This document shows, piece after piece, positions 43,855-55,558 of a DNA stretch of 64,000 bases; position 1 is the stretch's first letter; each line of letters opens with the position of its first letter. The position numbers and the translations under genes were made by a program. The notes beneath the pieces are model-generated. The model did no database searches, was not told where the DNA came from, and saw only the letters and a list, made by a program, of their open reading frames with translations. The DNA is from Rana temporaria (Eukaryota > Chordata > Amphibia > Anura > Ranidae), in contig NC_053499.1 in assembly GCF_905171775.1 (NCBI RefSeq), positions 79,142,315 through 79,206,314 of the forward strand, written 5' to 3'.

Positions 43855-45245
43855 TAGAGTTGAAAATATGCTTATTGGAATTTTAACATATTAAACATGA
43901 ACAGAATGAGGTGTCACAATCAGGGAACAGTCATAGATAGCCTACAGCTGGACTCCCACCAACGTATAACATAACAGGAACAATTATGACAGGAACCCGA
44001 AACAAAAATTATGAGCGGCCAAAATGGCCTCTTAATAGGTGACAACATTGCAACCAGAGTCTCCAGGAAGGAAACAATAAAATCAAAATAAAAAATGACA
44101 AATAGGACAAAAAGAACAAAGACAAAAAATAACAAGAAAAATAAAAATAAAAATGGGAGGTCAAGAATCAGGGGTGTGAGAGGGCGGGGAGAAAGGGGGA
44201 AGAAGGAAAGAAAGAGAGAATGGGGGTAAAGAGAAGAAGAGAGAGAAGAAAATTAGAAGGGAATCATAGGGTTGTGTGAGAGTTGCTGATATAGCAGTTG
44301 GAAGAGACAGTGTAAAGTAAGCGGGGGGAGGGGAACCTAGCTTGTCTCTAGGTGGTGACACATACGGAAGCGATCAGGAGTGATCATGGATGGGTGGACA
44401 ACATGTTCGCCAGGGTGTCAGAGGAAGAGAAGTGGAGCCAGACGAGCCACAGCAATGTATAATTATCAAAAGTGCCGTTATCAAGAGCCAGTATCTCCTC
44501 CATTCTCATGGTGTCGTTCATAATAGAGACCCAGCGTGACAATGGGGGAGTTGCGGTCGACTTTCAATAGGAAGGTATGAGTTGTCTTGCTGAGGACATG
44601 AAGAAACGGAGGAGATTCCGTTTCTGCGATTTAACAGAACCTGGTAGTATAGAAAGAAGAGCAATTTTAGGAGAGAGAACCAGTGATTCATCGTAGATTT
44701 TGTTGTAACATTCAAATATCTGGTCGAGAATCCCACCAGACATGTAGATAAGTCCCCACAGCAGCGGAGCATCGACAACAGGATGCTGGGGTGGACAGGA
44801 ATATTTTGCGCAACATGGAGGGAACCCTGTACCATCTTGACAGAATCTTGTAGTTCTTTTCCTGTGCGTAGCAGGAGATCGTGGACTTGTGAGTAAAGTA
44901 AAACGAAGTCTGCCAGTTCGCTTGCCGGATGTCCTCACCCAAATCTGCAGACCACATCCTAGTGTAAGAGGGTAGCTTGGGGTGCGTGAGGGTTTGTAAG
45001 AGGCTATATATGGCCGAGAGTAGGTGCCTGGGCGTCTCCGAGAGGGAACACAGTCGTTCAAACTCTGTATGAGGGCGGTGTACCTGAGAGGAGGAATGTA
45101 GGTGCTTTGTGAGTGTGGACAAGTGTAGTGTAGTGAGCCAGTCATGAGAGCCTGCCGGAGTCACTGGCGACCCCAGCATAGGATGCACAAAGGAGCATGC
45201 CTGGGGCCATTCAGTCCTTTTGAAGGGGCCTAACGATGACACACC
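43855..45245 (-). pseudogene. L1-A: 3' end of an L1-clade LINE
   Basis: Read on the minus strand, 45242-44712 encodes the part after the RT: FERLCSLSETPRHLLSAIYS, YKILSRWYRVPSML, and the Cys-containing CCRCSAAVGTYLHVWW, which aligns with L1-B (ICWRCNADVGSMIHIWW). The coding then shifts frame. From 44560 to 43860 is a 3' UTR with a purine-rich tract (44160-44260 on plus) and a short A-tail (T8 on plus at about 43848). The 5' end is truncated at about 45245. It lies right after the hAT-2 stop. Confidence 0.78.
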
Positions 45246-45275
45246 AAAGCCTTGAGGAAAGGAGGGATTGTCGAA

Positions 45276-45566
45276 TAAGTCACGTCTAAGTTCAAAAAAT
45301 TACGTTGTTGCGACGTCGTTTCGTGCAAAGCACAGCAGGAAATTTCGAAACGGAGCATGCGCAGTTCAATCGGCACGGGGACGCGCTTCATTTAAATGAA
45401 TCACGCCCCCTACCCGCCGATTTGAATTCCGCCGCCAGAAATACACTACGCTGCCATAACTTACGGCGCAAAATCTTCCTGGATTTGACTTAAAGCCAGG
45501 TAAGATACGACGACGTAGCGTATCTCTGATATTCTGCGCCTATCCAATTCTATGTGGATCTGGCCC
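45276..45566. mobile_element. Half of a GGGCCAGATCC MITE
   Basis: The right half of the family at 18876-19395: 'cacgtctaagttcaaaaaat', 'gcgacgtcgtttcg', and the end 'ttctatgtggatctggccc'. The left half is missing; the cut lies next to the L1-A 5' end. Confidence 0.72.
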
Positions 45567-46090
45567 TATATTTTTGCTTTTAAATACTTGTCTACATCTA
45601 TTTTTTTTTTAAACCCTTTTTTTTTTAAACCCTCTCCAGAACATCAATAAGATTCTTGGTTTCGGTCCACCTTTCTGTTCTTTATGATCTTCTCGAGGGC
45701 GAGGTTTGTGTCCTCTATTTGTGCCCTGCAGGACATTATCTCCCCAATTAGCACCTGGGCACTGTAGGTGTCTAAGCCGCCACCAACAGCTCGTACACCT
45801 GAAATTTGGGAACAAAACATGTATTAAAATTATGAAGGCCTACATGTATTACCTGAAGCTGTGCTGTATGACACTGACCTGATGTGGTGGCATTTTGCAC
45901 TTCCTGCACATCCGGCGAGGGTGGGGCTTGGCACTGTGTGGGGTTGGTCGGTTCCACTGCTGCAGCTTGATTGCGGCCTATGAGATTGTAAAAAAAGGCA
46001 TAGATGAATCAAAAAGATTAGAGGCCTGAAAGAGGAATATCAATCATTCTTTTTAAAAAGTGTGGTACAATTGTCTGCTTCTAAGCTTAA

Positions 46091-46581
46091 GGCCCCGTAC
46101 ACACCATAGAATCCATCCGCTGAAAAATCCCAGCAGATGGGTTTCAGCGGATAGATCCTATGGTGTGTACACGCCAGCGGATCTGTTTCCGCGGATATTT
46201 CTCCCCTGGGATGGATTCCAGCAGATCGAATATTTGCTGACATGCCAAGCAAATCCATCTGCTGGAATCCATCCCAACGGATGGATCCGCTGGTCTGTAT
46301 AGACTCACCGGATCCATCCGTCCGAAGGGATCCCCCGCATGCGTCGTAATGATTTGACGCATGCGTGGAATTCCTTATATGACAGCGTCGCGCACGTCGC
46401 CGCGTCATAATCGCGGCGACGGCGCAACACGTCATCGCCAGAGGATTTCGGCACGGATTTCAATGCGATGGTGTGTACATTCCATCGCATTAAAATCCGC
46501 CGAAATCCTCGAGAGGATTTATCCGCGGAAACGGTCCGCTGGACCGTATTCGCGGATAAATTCTCTCGTGTGTATGGGGCC
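46091..46581. mobile_element. MITE with GGCCCCGTACACAC ends
   Basis: The 3-bp TSD TAA is exact (46088-46090 and 46582-46584). Ends are GGCCCCGTACACACCATAG and, inverted, GGCCCCATACACACGAGAG. Internal copies of 'atccatccgctg' and 'agcggat' make several secondary palindromes. Harbinger-like by TSD. Non-coding. Confidence 0.88.
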
Positions 46582-46715
46582 TAACACAGGATTTTATCCA
46601 TTACCAAAGCTGCTGCATTTCTCTATCTTTGGCCAAGTTTCCTACATGGGAAAACAACAAGTATACACTGGATCACCTCTGTGTGACATGCTAACTAGGT
46701 TGTTCTTGTGACCAA

Positions 46716-48714
46716 TAGAGTTGAGCGGACACCTGGATGTTCGGGTTTGGACCCGAACCCGAACTTTAAAAAAAAAGTTTGGGTTCGGAAACCCGATCCC
46801 GAACTCCGAACCCCATTGTAGTCAATGGGACACGGACTTTTAGTAAAAACAAAAAAAATGCGCGGAGGTCCCCGCAAATTCAATAACCAGACACTTTAGG
46901 TCTGGTATGAATATTAAGGGCAACCCTGCCGTCAATTTAAAAAAAAATGACGTAGGGTTCCCCCTAAATATCCATAACCATACCCTTCAGGTCTGGTGTG
47001 GATTTTAAGGGGAATTCCACCCCAATTTTTTTTAAAAAAATGGCGTGGAGTTCCCCCTAAAATCCACACCAGACCCCTTATCCGAGCACGTTGACCTGGC
47101 CGGCCGCAGAAAAGAGGGGGGGACAGAGTGTGCCCCCCCTCTCCTGAACCGCACCAGGCCACATGCCCTCAACATTGGGAGGGTGCTTTGGGGTGCCCCC
47201 CAAAGCACCTTGTCCCCATGTTGATGGGGACAAGGGTCTCATCCCCACAACCCTTGCCCAGTGGTTGTGGGGGTATGCGGGCAGGGGGCTTATCAGAATC
47301 TGGAAGACCCCTTTAACAAAGGGGACCCCCAGATCCTGCCCCCCCCTGTGTGAAATGGTAATGGGGTACACTGTACTCCTACCATTTCACGAAGGAAGTG
47401 TAAATAGTAGTTTTCAGAAAAAAAACACACACACACACCGTAGAACAAATTACTTTATTAATTAAACCAAATAAAAATCCAGCGGTGAAAATAGACGATC
47501 GATGCTGCTTGCTCCAGCGTCGGGTGATCTCTCCAGCGACGGGTGATATCTCCAGCGATGGGTGATGTGTCCAGCGATTGGTCCAGCGATGAGAACATCC
47601 ATCCATTCAGAGCACAGCTCAGCGAATGACGCGCCGATGCTTTGACATTTATTTTATAGGGGAGGCGGGCCACGCGTCACATGACCCCGTCCCGCTCTGA
47701 CGCAAGGGCTGTCCCAGTGACGTAGCAGAGTGTGCGTCAGAGGGGGACGGGGCCACGTGACGCGTGGCCCGCCTCCCCTATAAAAGAAACGTCAAAGCAT
47801 CGGCGCGTCATTCGCTGAGCTGTGCTCTGAATGGATGGATGTTCTCATTGCTGGACCAATCGCTGGACAAATCACCCGTCGCTGAGCACATCGCCCGTCG
47901 CTGGACACATCACCCAGCGCTGGATAGACACAACGTTGGAGCAGGAAACAGCATCGATCGTCTTTTTTCACCGCTGGATTTTTATTTGGTTTGATTAATA
48001 AAGTAATTTGTTCTACGGTGTGTGTGTTTTTTTTCTGAAAACTACTATTTACACTTCCTTCGTGAAATGGTAGGGGTACAGTGTCCCCTATTACCATTTC
48101 ACACAGGGGGTGGGCCAGGATCTGGAGGTCCCCTTTGTTAAAGGGGTCTTCCAGATTCTGATAAGCCCCTGCCCGCATACCCCCACAACCACCGGGCAAG
48201 GGTTGTGGGGATGAGACCCTTGTCCCCATCAACATGGGGACAAGGTGCTTTGGGGGGCACCCCAAAGCACCCTCCCAATGTTGAGGGTATGTGGCCTGGT
48301 GCGGTTCAGGAGAGGGGGGCCACACTCTGTCCCCCCTCTTTTCTGCGGCCGGCCAGGTCAATGTGCTCGGATAAGGGGTCTGGTGTGGATTTTAGGGGGA
48401 ACTCCACGCCATTTTTTTAAAAATTTGGGGTGGAGTTCCCCTTAAAATCCACGCCAGACCTGAAGGGTCTGGTTATGGATATTTAGGGGGAACCCTAAGT
48501 CATTTTTTTTTTTAATTGACAGCGGGGTTCCCCTTAATATCCATACCAGACCTAAAGGGTCTGGTTATTGAATTTGCGGGGACCTCCGTGCATTTGTTTT
48601 TCCCAAACTCCGAACCCGAACTTTTAGCAATTATTCGGGTTCGGGTCCGGGTTCGGGAAAAACCAAAAGTCCGTACCGAACCCGAACTTTACAGTTCGGG
48701 TTCGCTCAACTCTA
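46716..48714. mobile_element. FB-2: 2-kb palindromic element, 8-bp TSD
   Basis: TSD GTGACCAA at 46708-46715 and 48715-48722. Ends TAGAGTTGAGCGGAC and TAGAGTTGAGCGAAC. The two arms (46716-47715 and 47717-48714) are near-exact inverted copies meeting at about 47716 in a 30-40 bp region with 'gctgtcccagtgacgtagc'. The arms carry 'accccttatccgagcac', 'ccccaacattgggagggtg' and similar runs. Short ORFs appear twice as mirror images and have no family match. The 8-bp TSD suggests hAT, but no transposase relative is known to me from this sequence. Confidence 0.9.
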
Positions 48715-48726
48715 GTGACCAACACT

Positions 48727-49069
48727 CAGTGCCGATCCTGACCTCCCTGGGGTCCGAAGCAAAATGACATGGCACATTAAAAATGAGAAGCGGGGGGCGC
48801 TTACAACAGTGACATGTCACATTAAAGAAAGTTGAGAAGTGGGGGAGGGGGTGTTCTGCTGTCGGAAATGACATCTTACATTAAATTGAGAAGCAAGGGG
48901 TGCTGACTTCTTGCCTCTTCTCCCATGCAGCCAGCGAGTTGAGAAGCAGGGTGAGGGGGCGAAAATTACTTCTTACTAGACGGGGCCTCTAGTTATTTGG
49001 GGGGCCCTTCGCAGCTTTGCGGGGCCCTAAGCAGCTTGCATAGTGAGCCTATAGGGCGGATCGGCCATG
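48727..49069. mobile_element. hAT-like MITE, CAGTGCCGATCC end
   Basis: Starts CAGTGCCGATCCTGACC and ends GGCGGATCGGCCATG. Flanks CCAACACT and CCAACCAT agree at 6 of 8. Its relative at 50411-50706 is inverted. GC-rich, with repeated 'gagaagcgggg'-type runs. The left TSD overlaps the FB-2 TSD, so the two insertions hit the same spot. Confidence 0.7.
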
Positions 49070-49077
49070 CCAACCAT

Positions 49078-49370
49078 TGTGCTACTGAGTCCATATGTGT
49101 AATTAACTGCTGTGCTGAGCATACTCTCCTTTTACTGTATATTGACTTAAGTTGGATTATTTTAATCTAGTTAATAACACATCTACGTTAAATAAAAAAT
49201 TGGTCTCACATAAAAAGATCTTAAATAGAATGAACAACCAATTATTATGCCCACAAACATGAACCTTGAAACATCTATTCTTGAACTGTATATACTGTAT
49301 ACACAACCTGAAATAAAAAGCACATGCCGCAAAATAATAAAAACAAATATTCAGAGTACACATGAAAATT
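49078..49370 (-). other. Harbinger-C intron or spacer
   Basis: AT-rich DNA downstream (minus) of the exon 1 donor at 49376. No gene seen; it fits the first intron of the Harbinger-C Myb gene. Confidence 0.4.
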
Positions 49371-49735
49371 ACTTACGTCTTCTGAGGACTCTTCAAATTC
49401 TCTCCAGCTGCTCCGGCTCTCGTAGTTTCAAATCAGACCATCTCTTGCGCCTGCTCCCTGGACCTCTGCACCCCGAATTTTGAATGAAGAGTCCTCCGTA
49501 CCTTCTCCATGATCTGGGCCTTGAGTTTATTGGGGTTCTTGTAAGGCCCTTTTTTGCCGTCGTAGTCCTCCTTTTTAAGAACAACCACCATCTCGTCGAA
49601 GCTCATGTTGGTGGCTTTGTACCTCCTGCTCCTCCTGGTGTGTGCCTGGCCTCTCTCCTGCCTGGTTGCAGCTTGCTGTCTCTCCTCCATCATTTCTTCA
49701 GACTTGCATTGACCGACTGAAAAGGGGCGTGTCAA

Positions 49736-49994
49736 TCACTAGAACGATCGTCATGGGCGTGGAAACGTGCGGAGCTTCTCACATGCGCAGTGTATAAAGG
49801 GATATTGCGTGAATGAGAACGTCGTTCACAGTCGGTAGAAAACGTCGGAAAAACGATCGTGCAATACAACGATACGAAACTTGATTTTTGGACTTTATGA
49901 TCAGTGGATGAGTTTGTGGGTTAGATATGGGGAGAAAGCTAAGGCTTGACTGACATTAGTTTTTTTTGCTAAATTTTGACTTGCAGAAATAATA
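49736..49994. promoter_or_regulatory. Divergent spacer between Harbinger-C genes
   Basis: A 260-bp stretch between the Myb start (minus) and the transposase start (plus). It has 'gtgtataaaggga' at about 49791 on plus and several CGTCG/CGACG palindromic bits (49818-49880). A shared promoter is plausible but unproven. Confidence 0.4.
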
Positions 49995-50345
49995 ATGGCC
50001 TTCAGAGAACAGGAGTTCTTCACAGAATTTGTTCAAAGGAGACCCCGGATGGCAACCCCCCTTTTCTCTAGAATTTTTCTTTTCCAAAAAAATAATTTAT
50101 TGAGCCAAGATCTGGCATTGTAATGGCCCCCAACCCCTAAAATAATCGACATATTGTTGCCACACAGCACGTGCACTTTGGGGGGCCAAGCCTGTATGGA
50201 CAGTCTCACGGGCCACCACCACTGGAACATCAGTGGCCTCATCAGGCACAAGTGTCATGTAGTTTGTTGAAGGTCTCTTTAGGAAATTGTGCAATATGCA
50301 GGAGCAAAGTATGACATGGTTCTGATTCTACTTAAGAAACCTACA
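49995..50345. pseudogene. Harbinger-C transposase termini, inverted and collapsed
   Basis: Plus strand 49995-50060 reads MAFREQEFFTEFVQRRPR, like the N-terminus of a transposase, after a plausible acceptor (TTGCAG). On the minus strand, 50345-50098 reads the C-terminal end: ILCSCILHNFLKRPSTNY, PDEATDVPVV, QQYVDYFRGWGPLQ, with an AATAAA right at the stop (50096-50101). The catalytic middle is missing and the two ends face each other. A deletion with inversion, or two copies fused, explains this. Family call rests on the LHNFL and QQYVDYF signatures. Confidence 0.55.
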
Positions 50346-50410
50346 GTCCTTATCTTGCTTGCAACGCCTGTATACTGCTGTTCAAAGTATATAGGGCCAA
50401 AAGGCCTTGT

Positions 50411-50706
50411 CAGGGCCGATCCTCGCTATAGGCTCACTATGCAAGCCGCTTAGGGCCCCGCAAAGCTGAAAAGGGCCCCCCAAATTACTAGAGGCCCCGC
50501 CTGGTGAGAAGTCATTTTCGCCCCCTCACCCCGCTTCTAAACTCGCTGGCTGAGTCATTTCCGACAGCAGAACACCCCCTCCCCCCGCTTCTCAACTTTC
50601 TTTAATGTGACATGTCACTGTCGTCAGGGCCCCCCCCCCCCGATTCTCATTTTTATTGTGCCATGTCATTTTGCTTAGGGCCCCAGGGAGGTCAGGATCG
50701 GCACTG
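50411..50706. mobile_element. hAT-like MITE, second copy, inverted
   Basis: Starts CAGGGCCGATCCTCGC, ends GGTCAGGATCGGCACTG. Flanks GGCCTTGT and GGTCTTGA agree at 6 of 8. Same family as 48727-49069, in the other orientation. Confidence 0.7.
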
Positions 50707-51195
50707 GGTCTTGAAATGACCTGGGGGGAGTGGTGGCGGGGAAACTCATGCTATTTTTTCAATGATTTTTATCCATATTGCAGGGACCAAACATTACATT
50801 AAAGCCGCAGGCAGTATTAAATTACTTTTTTCTGAGAGTAATCTCATGTTGTGCAGGGACATTTCTAAACATGTGCCACTACTATGGACACCCAGCAGGT
50901 ACCATATTTAAAGGATTTTTTTTTCACTTTAAGCATCATTAAAATCGCTGTTCAAGAAAAAACTACAGTTTTTAAAACTTTTTTTTCCATTGATACATGT
51001 TCCCTGGGGCAAGACCCGGGTTCTCAAAGACGTTTTCCAACAGTAACTTGCATATTGGGCTTTAAAATGAGCACTTTTGAATTCGAACGTTCGAGTCCCA
51101 TAGACTTCATTGGGGTTCTAAATGTTCGTGCGACCGATCGGTCTGTTCGAACGTTCTGGTGCGAACCGAACGTGGGTATGTTCGGCTCATCCCTA
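50707..51195. mobile_element. FB-4, partial copy (right end)
   Basis: Carries the family runs 'atccatattgcagggacc', 'cattgatacatgttccctgg' and 'aacttgcatattgggcttt', and ends GGTTCGGCTCATCCCTA-like at 51195. The left arm is missing. The flank GTCCCTAG lies in hAT-3 DNA. Confidence 0.72.
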
Positions 51196-53996
51196 GTCCC
51201 TAGGTGAGTGTTGGGCTGACCGCGACTTATGCGTTGACTGCAAAGGCTGCAGATGGCAACACTATTGTCTTCAGCGGACACGTTAAAAAAAGCCCACACT
51301 GCGGAGCCACGGGCCGGCATTCTGGGAGCGCCAGATGTGACCATACATGGTTGATGGCTCGCTCCTGATACATTAGGAGTAGGGATAAGCCGAACATCCC
51401 CCTGTTCGGTTCGCACCAGAACCTGCGAACACACCAAATGTTCGTGTGAACTTTAGAAACCCATTAAAGTCTATGGGACTCGAACATTTGAAATTTGAAG
51501 TGCTAATTTTAAAGACTAATATGCAAGTTATTTTCCTAAAAAGTGTTTGGGGACCTGGGTCCTGCCCCAGGGGACATGTATCAATGCACAAAAAAAGTTT
51601 TAAAAATGTCAGTTTTTTCGGGAGTAGTGAATTTAATAATGCTTAAGTGAAACAATAAAAGTGGGGGGGGGTTGTAAAGTAAGCATGTGAAGTAGCGCAT
51701 GTTTCCCGTACTTAGAACTGTCTCTGCACAAAGTGTAATTTCTGAAGGAAAAAAGTCATTTAAAAATGACTCGTGGCTATAATGAATTGTCGGCTCCCGG
51801 CAATTCAGAGAAAATTTATAAAAAAAAAAAAACGTGGGGGTCCCCCCAAATTCAATTACCAGGCCCTTCAGGTCTGGTATGGGGAACCCTGCTGTAAATT
51901 AAAAAAAAATATGTGGGCTTCCCCCCAAAGTATCCATTCCAGACCCTTCAGATCTGGTGTGGATTTTAAGGGGAACTCCACCCCAAATTTAAAAACAAAA
52001 TATGGCGTGGAGTTGCCCCAAAAATCCACACCAGACCCCTTATACGAGCACATAAACCTGGCCGGCCGTAGAAAAGAGGGAGGACGAGAGATAGTGCCCC
52101 CCCCTCCTGAACCATACCAGGCTACATGCCCTCAACATGGGGAGGATGTGCCCGGGGACAAGGGCCTCATCCCCACAACCCTGGCCGGTAGTTGTGGGGG
52201 TCAGCGGGCGGGGGGGCTTTTCAGAATCTGGAAGACCCATTTTACAAAGGGGACCCCCAGATCCTGGCCCCCCCTATGTGAATTGGTAATAGGGTACATT
52301 GTACCCCTACCATTTCACGAAGGAAGTGTAATTAATTGTAAAAAAACACACACACACCGTGGAAAAAAGTAATTTATTAAAAAGAAATAAATCCAGCGGT
52401 GGTAATCCACTCTCGGTCCCCGCTCCAAAATTGTCGGTATCCAGTGACGGGTGATCTCCTCTCCGCCGGGGTCCAATGATGAGAAGATCCATCCAGGTCC
52501 GGGATCCAGAGCGCAGCATCGCCGGCCGCCTGTCTCCCCCGGAGACAGCCCAGTGAATGACGCGGCTTGAGCTAGTGACATTTCTTATATAGTTGAAGCG
52601 GGGCCACCCGTCACATGACCCCGCCCCCTCTGACGCAAGGGGAAAGCCTGGGCTTCCCAAGTGACGTAGCAGAGGGTGCATCAGAGGGGGACAGGTGGCC
52701 CCACCTCACCTATATAAGAAATGTCACTAGCTCCAGCCGCGTACCCCATTACCAATTGACATGGGGGGGCAGGATCTGGGGGTCCCCTTTGTTAAAGGGG
52801 TCTTCCAGATTCTGATAAGCCCCCCGCCCGCAGACCCCCACAACCACTGGCCATGTTTGTGGGGATGAGGTCCTTGTCCCCATCAACATGGGGACATCCT
52901 CCCCATGTTGAGGGCATGTGGCCTGGTACGCTATCTCTCTCACCTTAATATCCATACCAGACCTGAAGGGCCTGGTAATTGAACTTGGGGTGACCCCCAC
53001 GCTTTTTTTTTTCTTAATGAATGAATTCTCTCTGAATTGCCAGGAGCCGATAATTCATTATAGCCGCGAGTCATTTTTAAATGACTTTTTTTCCTTCAGA
53101 AATTACACTTTGTGCAGAGACAGTTCTAAGTACGGGAAACATGCGCTATTTCACATGCATACTTTACACCCCCCATGTATGAAATTTAAAGGAATATTTA
53201 ACTTTTATTGGTTCACTTTAAGCATTATTAAATTCACTGCTCCCGAAAAAACAGACATTTTTAAAACGTTTTTTTTTTTTTGCATTGATACATGTCCCCT
53301 GGGGCAGGACCCAGGTCCCCAAACACTTTTTAGGACAATAACTTGCATATTAGCACTTTAGATTTCTCCCATAGACTTTAACAGGGTGTTCCGCTGCTTT
53401 TCGAAACCCTAAATTGTTCGTTGTTTGCCTTACAGGAAATGTTCGAGTCGAAAATGAGTTCGACTCGAACTTGAAGCTCATCTCTAATTAGGAGTCTGGT
53501 TTGTCCCTCCTGTGCAATGTATGTTCGGCCTGCTTCTCCTCCCTATCTGTTGGTCCATCTCTCCCTCTGAACTCCCCTCCTCTTCCTCTCTTGTGGGCAC
53601 CCACGTAACGTCTGTAGACACATCATCATCAACATCACCTTCCCCATCACTAACAATAGAGATCTCGGAGTAGGCAGCAACAGCGGGCACCAACCTCCTT
53701 GGGCTGATCTGAATACTGTCGTCAGACTGCTGAGTGCCGGTTGTTGCTACCTCCTCTTCCTAATCCAATGCCAAGAATGGCTGCACATCCGAAATGTCTT
53801 CTGATGGATCGGAAAATAATTCCTGTGACTCAAGCGGAGGGTATATGGTGGTGGCGAACCACTCAACCAAGTCTGGTGCATCCTTTGAAGTAATCGAATG
53901 AACATTGTGCTACTTCCCACTTTGGCTCCGGCCTGGTGCTCCTGCCCTACCCCTACCACCCCTGCGGAAGGGCCTGCCTCTTCCTCTGCCTGTCAT
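51196..53996 (-). pseudogene. hAT-3 transposase, N-terminal half, split by FB-3
   Basis: Read from ATG 53996 (MTGRGRGRPFRRGGRGRAG), basic and Gly-rich, to an acidic block (DGEGDVDDDVSTDVTWVP) that parallels hAT-2 (DDEVTDSTWVP). FB-3 interrupts at 53494/51372. After it, 51371-51196 encodes the BED finger (SAVWAFFNVSAEDNSVAICSL, RISRGQ), and the rest is lost at FB-4. Stops lie near 53918 and 53760. The first half of a hAT protein of the same group as hAT-2; catalytic parts are absent. Confidence 0.75.
51380..53486. mobile_element. FB-3: palindromic element in hAT-3, 8-bp TSD
   Basis: TSD ATTAGGAG is exact (51372-51379 and 53487-53494). Ends TAGGGATAAGCCGAAC and TAGAGATGAGCTTCAAG. The arms meet near 52650-52740 and carry the same runs as FB-2 ('gtgaattggtaatagggtac', 'aaaggggacccccagatcc'). 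The arms differ more than those of FB-2, and the right arm lacks about 100 bp. Outer parts include 'cattgatacatgtcccctgg'. Confidence 0.88.
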
Positions 53997-54179
53997 TTTT
54001 TAAATGACCCTGTGACAAAAGTCTCTAGAGAAGTGCAGTATATGTCAAAGAAGGTATATAACAAAATCTGTCGTTTTGGGGGGCCACTGGTTTATTTCAC
54101 CAGTTATGAAACTTTTTTTTCAGGAATTTTTTTTAATGTGTGTAGCAGAGGAAATGCAGCAAATGAGGCAAAAATCCAG
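53997..54179 (-). other. hAT-3 leader, unique part
   Basis: Short AT-rich region between the hAT-3 start and the tandem array. No terminus recognised. Confidence 0.35.
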
Positions 54180-54975
54180 TGCTTGAAAGGACTTTTGTGG
54201 ACCTGTTAGGTAGCGATTTGTGTCGCTAAACTCTGTCCCTGCTGAAAATGCCAACCTCTCCCTAAACTGACAAAAAGTATATGAATGTATTAGACACCTA
54301 TATACTGCAGTGCACAGCAAGTAGCACACCTATAACAGTGCTTGAAATGACTTTTGTGGACCTGTTAGGTATCGATTTGTGTCGCTAAACTCTGTCCCTG
54401 CTTCAAACAGCACCCTGTCCCTACACTGACAAAAAGTATATGAATGTATTAGACACCTATATACTAGAGCAAGTAGCACACCTATAACAGGTCTTGAAAG
54501 GACTTGTGTGGACCTGTTAGGTAGCGATTTGTGTCGCTAAACTCTGTCCCTGCTCCAAACAGCACCCTGTCCCTACACTGACAAAAAGTATATGAATGTA
54601 TTAGACACTTATATACTAGAGCAAGTAGCACACCTATACCAGTGCTTGAAAGGACTTTTGTGGACCTGTTAGGTAGCGATTTGTGTCGCTAAACTCTGTC
54701 CCTGCTCCAAACAGCACCCTGTCCCTACCCCTACAAAAAGTATATGAATGTATTAGACACCTATATACTAGAGCAAGTAGCACACCTATACCAGTGCTTG
54801 AAAGGACTTTTGTGGACCTGTTAGGTAGCGATATGTGTCGCTAAACTCTGTCCCTGCTCCAACAGCACCCTGTCCCTACACTGACAAAAAGTATATTAAT
54901 GTATTAGACACCTATATACTAGAGCAAGTAGCACACCTATACCAGTCCTTAAAAGGACGTTTGTGGACCTTTTAG
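54180..54975 (-). repeat. ~157-bp tandem array before hAT-3 start
   Basis: About five units with 'cttttgtggacctgttaggtag', 'gtgtcgctaaactctgtccc' and 'gtatatgaatgtattagaca'. It lies about 180 bases upstream of the hAT-3 ATG (minus strand), mirroring the hAT-2 layout. Units are 90 percent or more alike. Confidence 0.93.
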
Positions 54976-54976
54976 A

Positions 54977-55085
54977 TTAGGGTGACCAGACATCCCTGGT
55001 TTCAGGGGACAGTCCCTGGATTGAGGACACTGTCCCCGGACCAAGTCTGTCCCCGGTTTTGTCCTCAGATTGGATTTGAACAGGG
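54977..55085. mobile_element. hAT-type MITE fragment (GGGTGACCAGAC)
   Basis: 'attagggtgaccagacatcc' and 'ggggacagtccctgg' resemble the end of a hAT MITE group widespread in vertebrates. The other end is missing; FB-5 begins at about 55086. Confidence 0.5.
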
Positions 55086-55550
55086 GCTGGGGCAATTCTT
55101 TATAGCCGCAAGTGATTTTAAATTACTTCAGAAATGACACTTTGTGCAGGGACAGTTCTAAGCACGGGAAACAAGTGCTACTTTACAGGCATACTATAGA
55201 CACCCCCAGGTACGAAATATAAAGGAATATTTCACCTTTATTGTTTCACTTTAAGCATTATTAAAATCACTGCCACTGAAAAAAAAATGCAGTTTTTAAA
55301 ACTTTTTTTTGCATTGATACATGTCCCCTGAGGCAGGACCCAGGTCCCCAAACATTTTTTATGACAATAACTTGCATATCAGTCTTTAAAATTAGCACTT
55401 TAGGTTTCAAACGTTCGAGTCCCATAAACTTTAACGTGGTTCTAAAGTTCACACAAACTTGCCGCGAACACCCCAAATTGTTCGCTGTTCATCGAACAGG
55501 CAATGTTCGAGTCGAACATGAGTTTGACTCGAACTCGAAGCTCATCCCTA
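55086..55550. mobile_element. FB-5, right-arm outer part
   Basis: Carries 'cattgatacatgtcccctga', 'gacaataacttgcatatcag' and ends GAAGCTCATCCCTA. It stops at 55550 and is followed by CTAGTCAC. No left arm. Confidence 0.78.
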
Positions 55551-55558
55551 CTAGTCAC

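Larger units (their letters stand above)
45640..49735 (-). pseudogene. Harbinger-C Myb/SANT-like gene, split by insertions
   Basis: Exon 1 is 49735-49377: RRSRRYKATNMSFDEMVVVL, KKGPYKNPNKLKAQIM, HSKFGVQRSREQAQ, then LKLREPEQLERI, a Myb/SANT-like block seen in some PIF/Harbinger accessory proteins. The donor GTAAGT follows 49377. Two later exon pieces lie far left: about 46000-45870 (Pro/Gln-rich, PTQCQAPPSPDVQEVQ) and about 45795-45645, a coiled-coil end (AQVLIGEIMSCRAQIEDTN). Between them are a MITE, FB-2 and a hAT MITE. Whether all exons belong to one gene is inferred from order and orientation. The exact acceptors are not certain. Confidence 0.55.

Noticed and set aside
48205..48445. Paired ORFs in the FB arms
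   Set aside because: They occur as mirror copies in both arms and in every FB element, with stops at different places; no domain.
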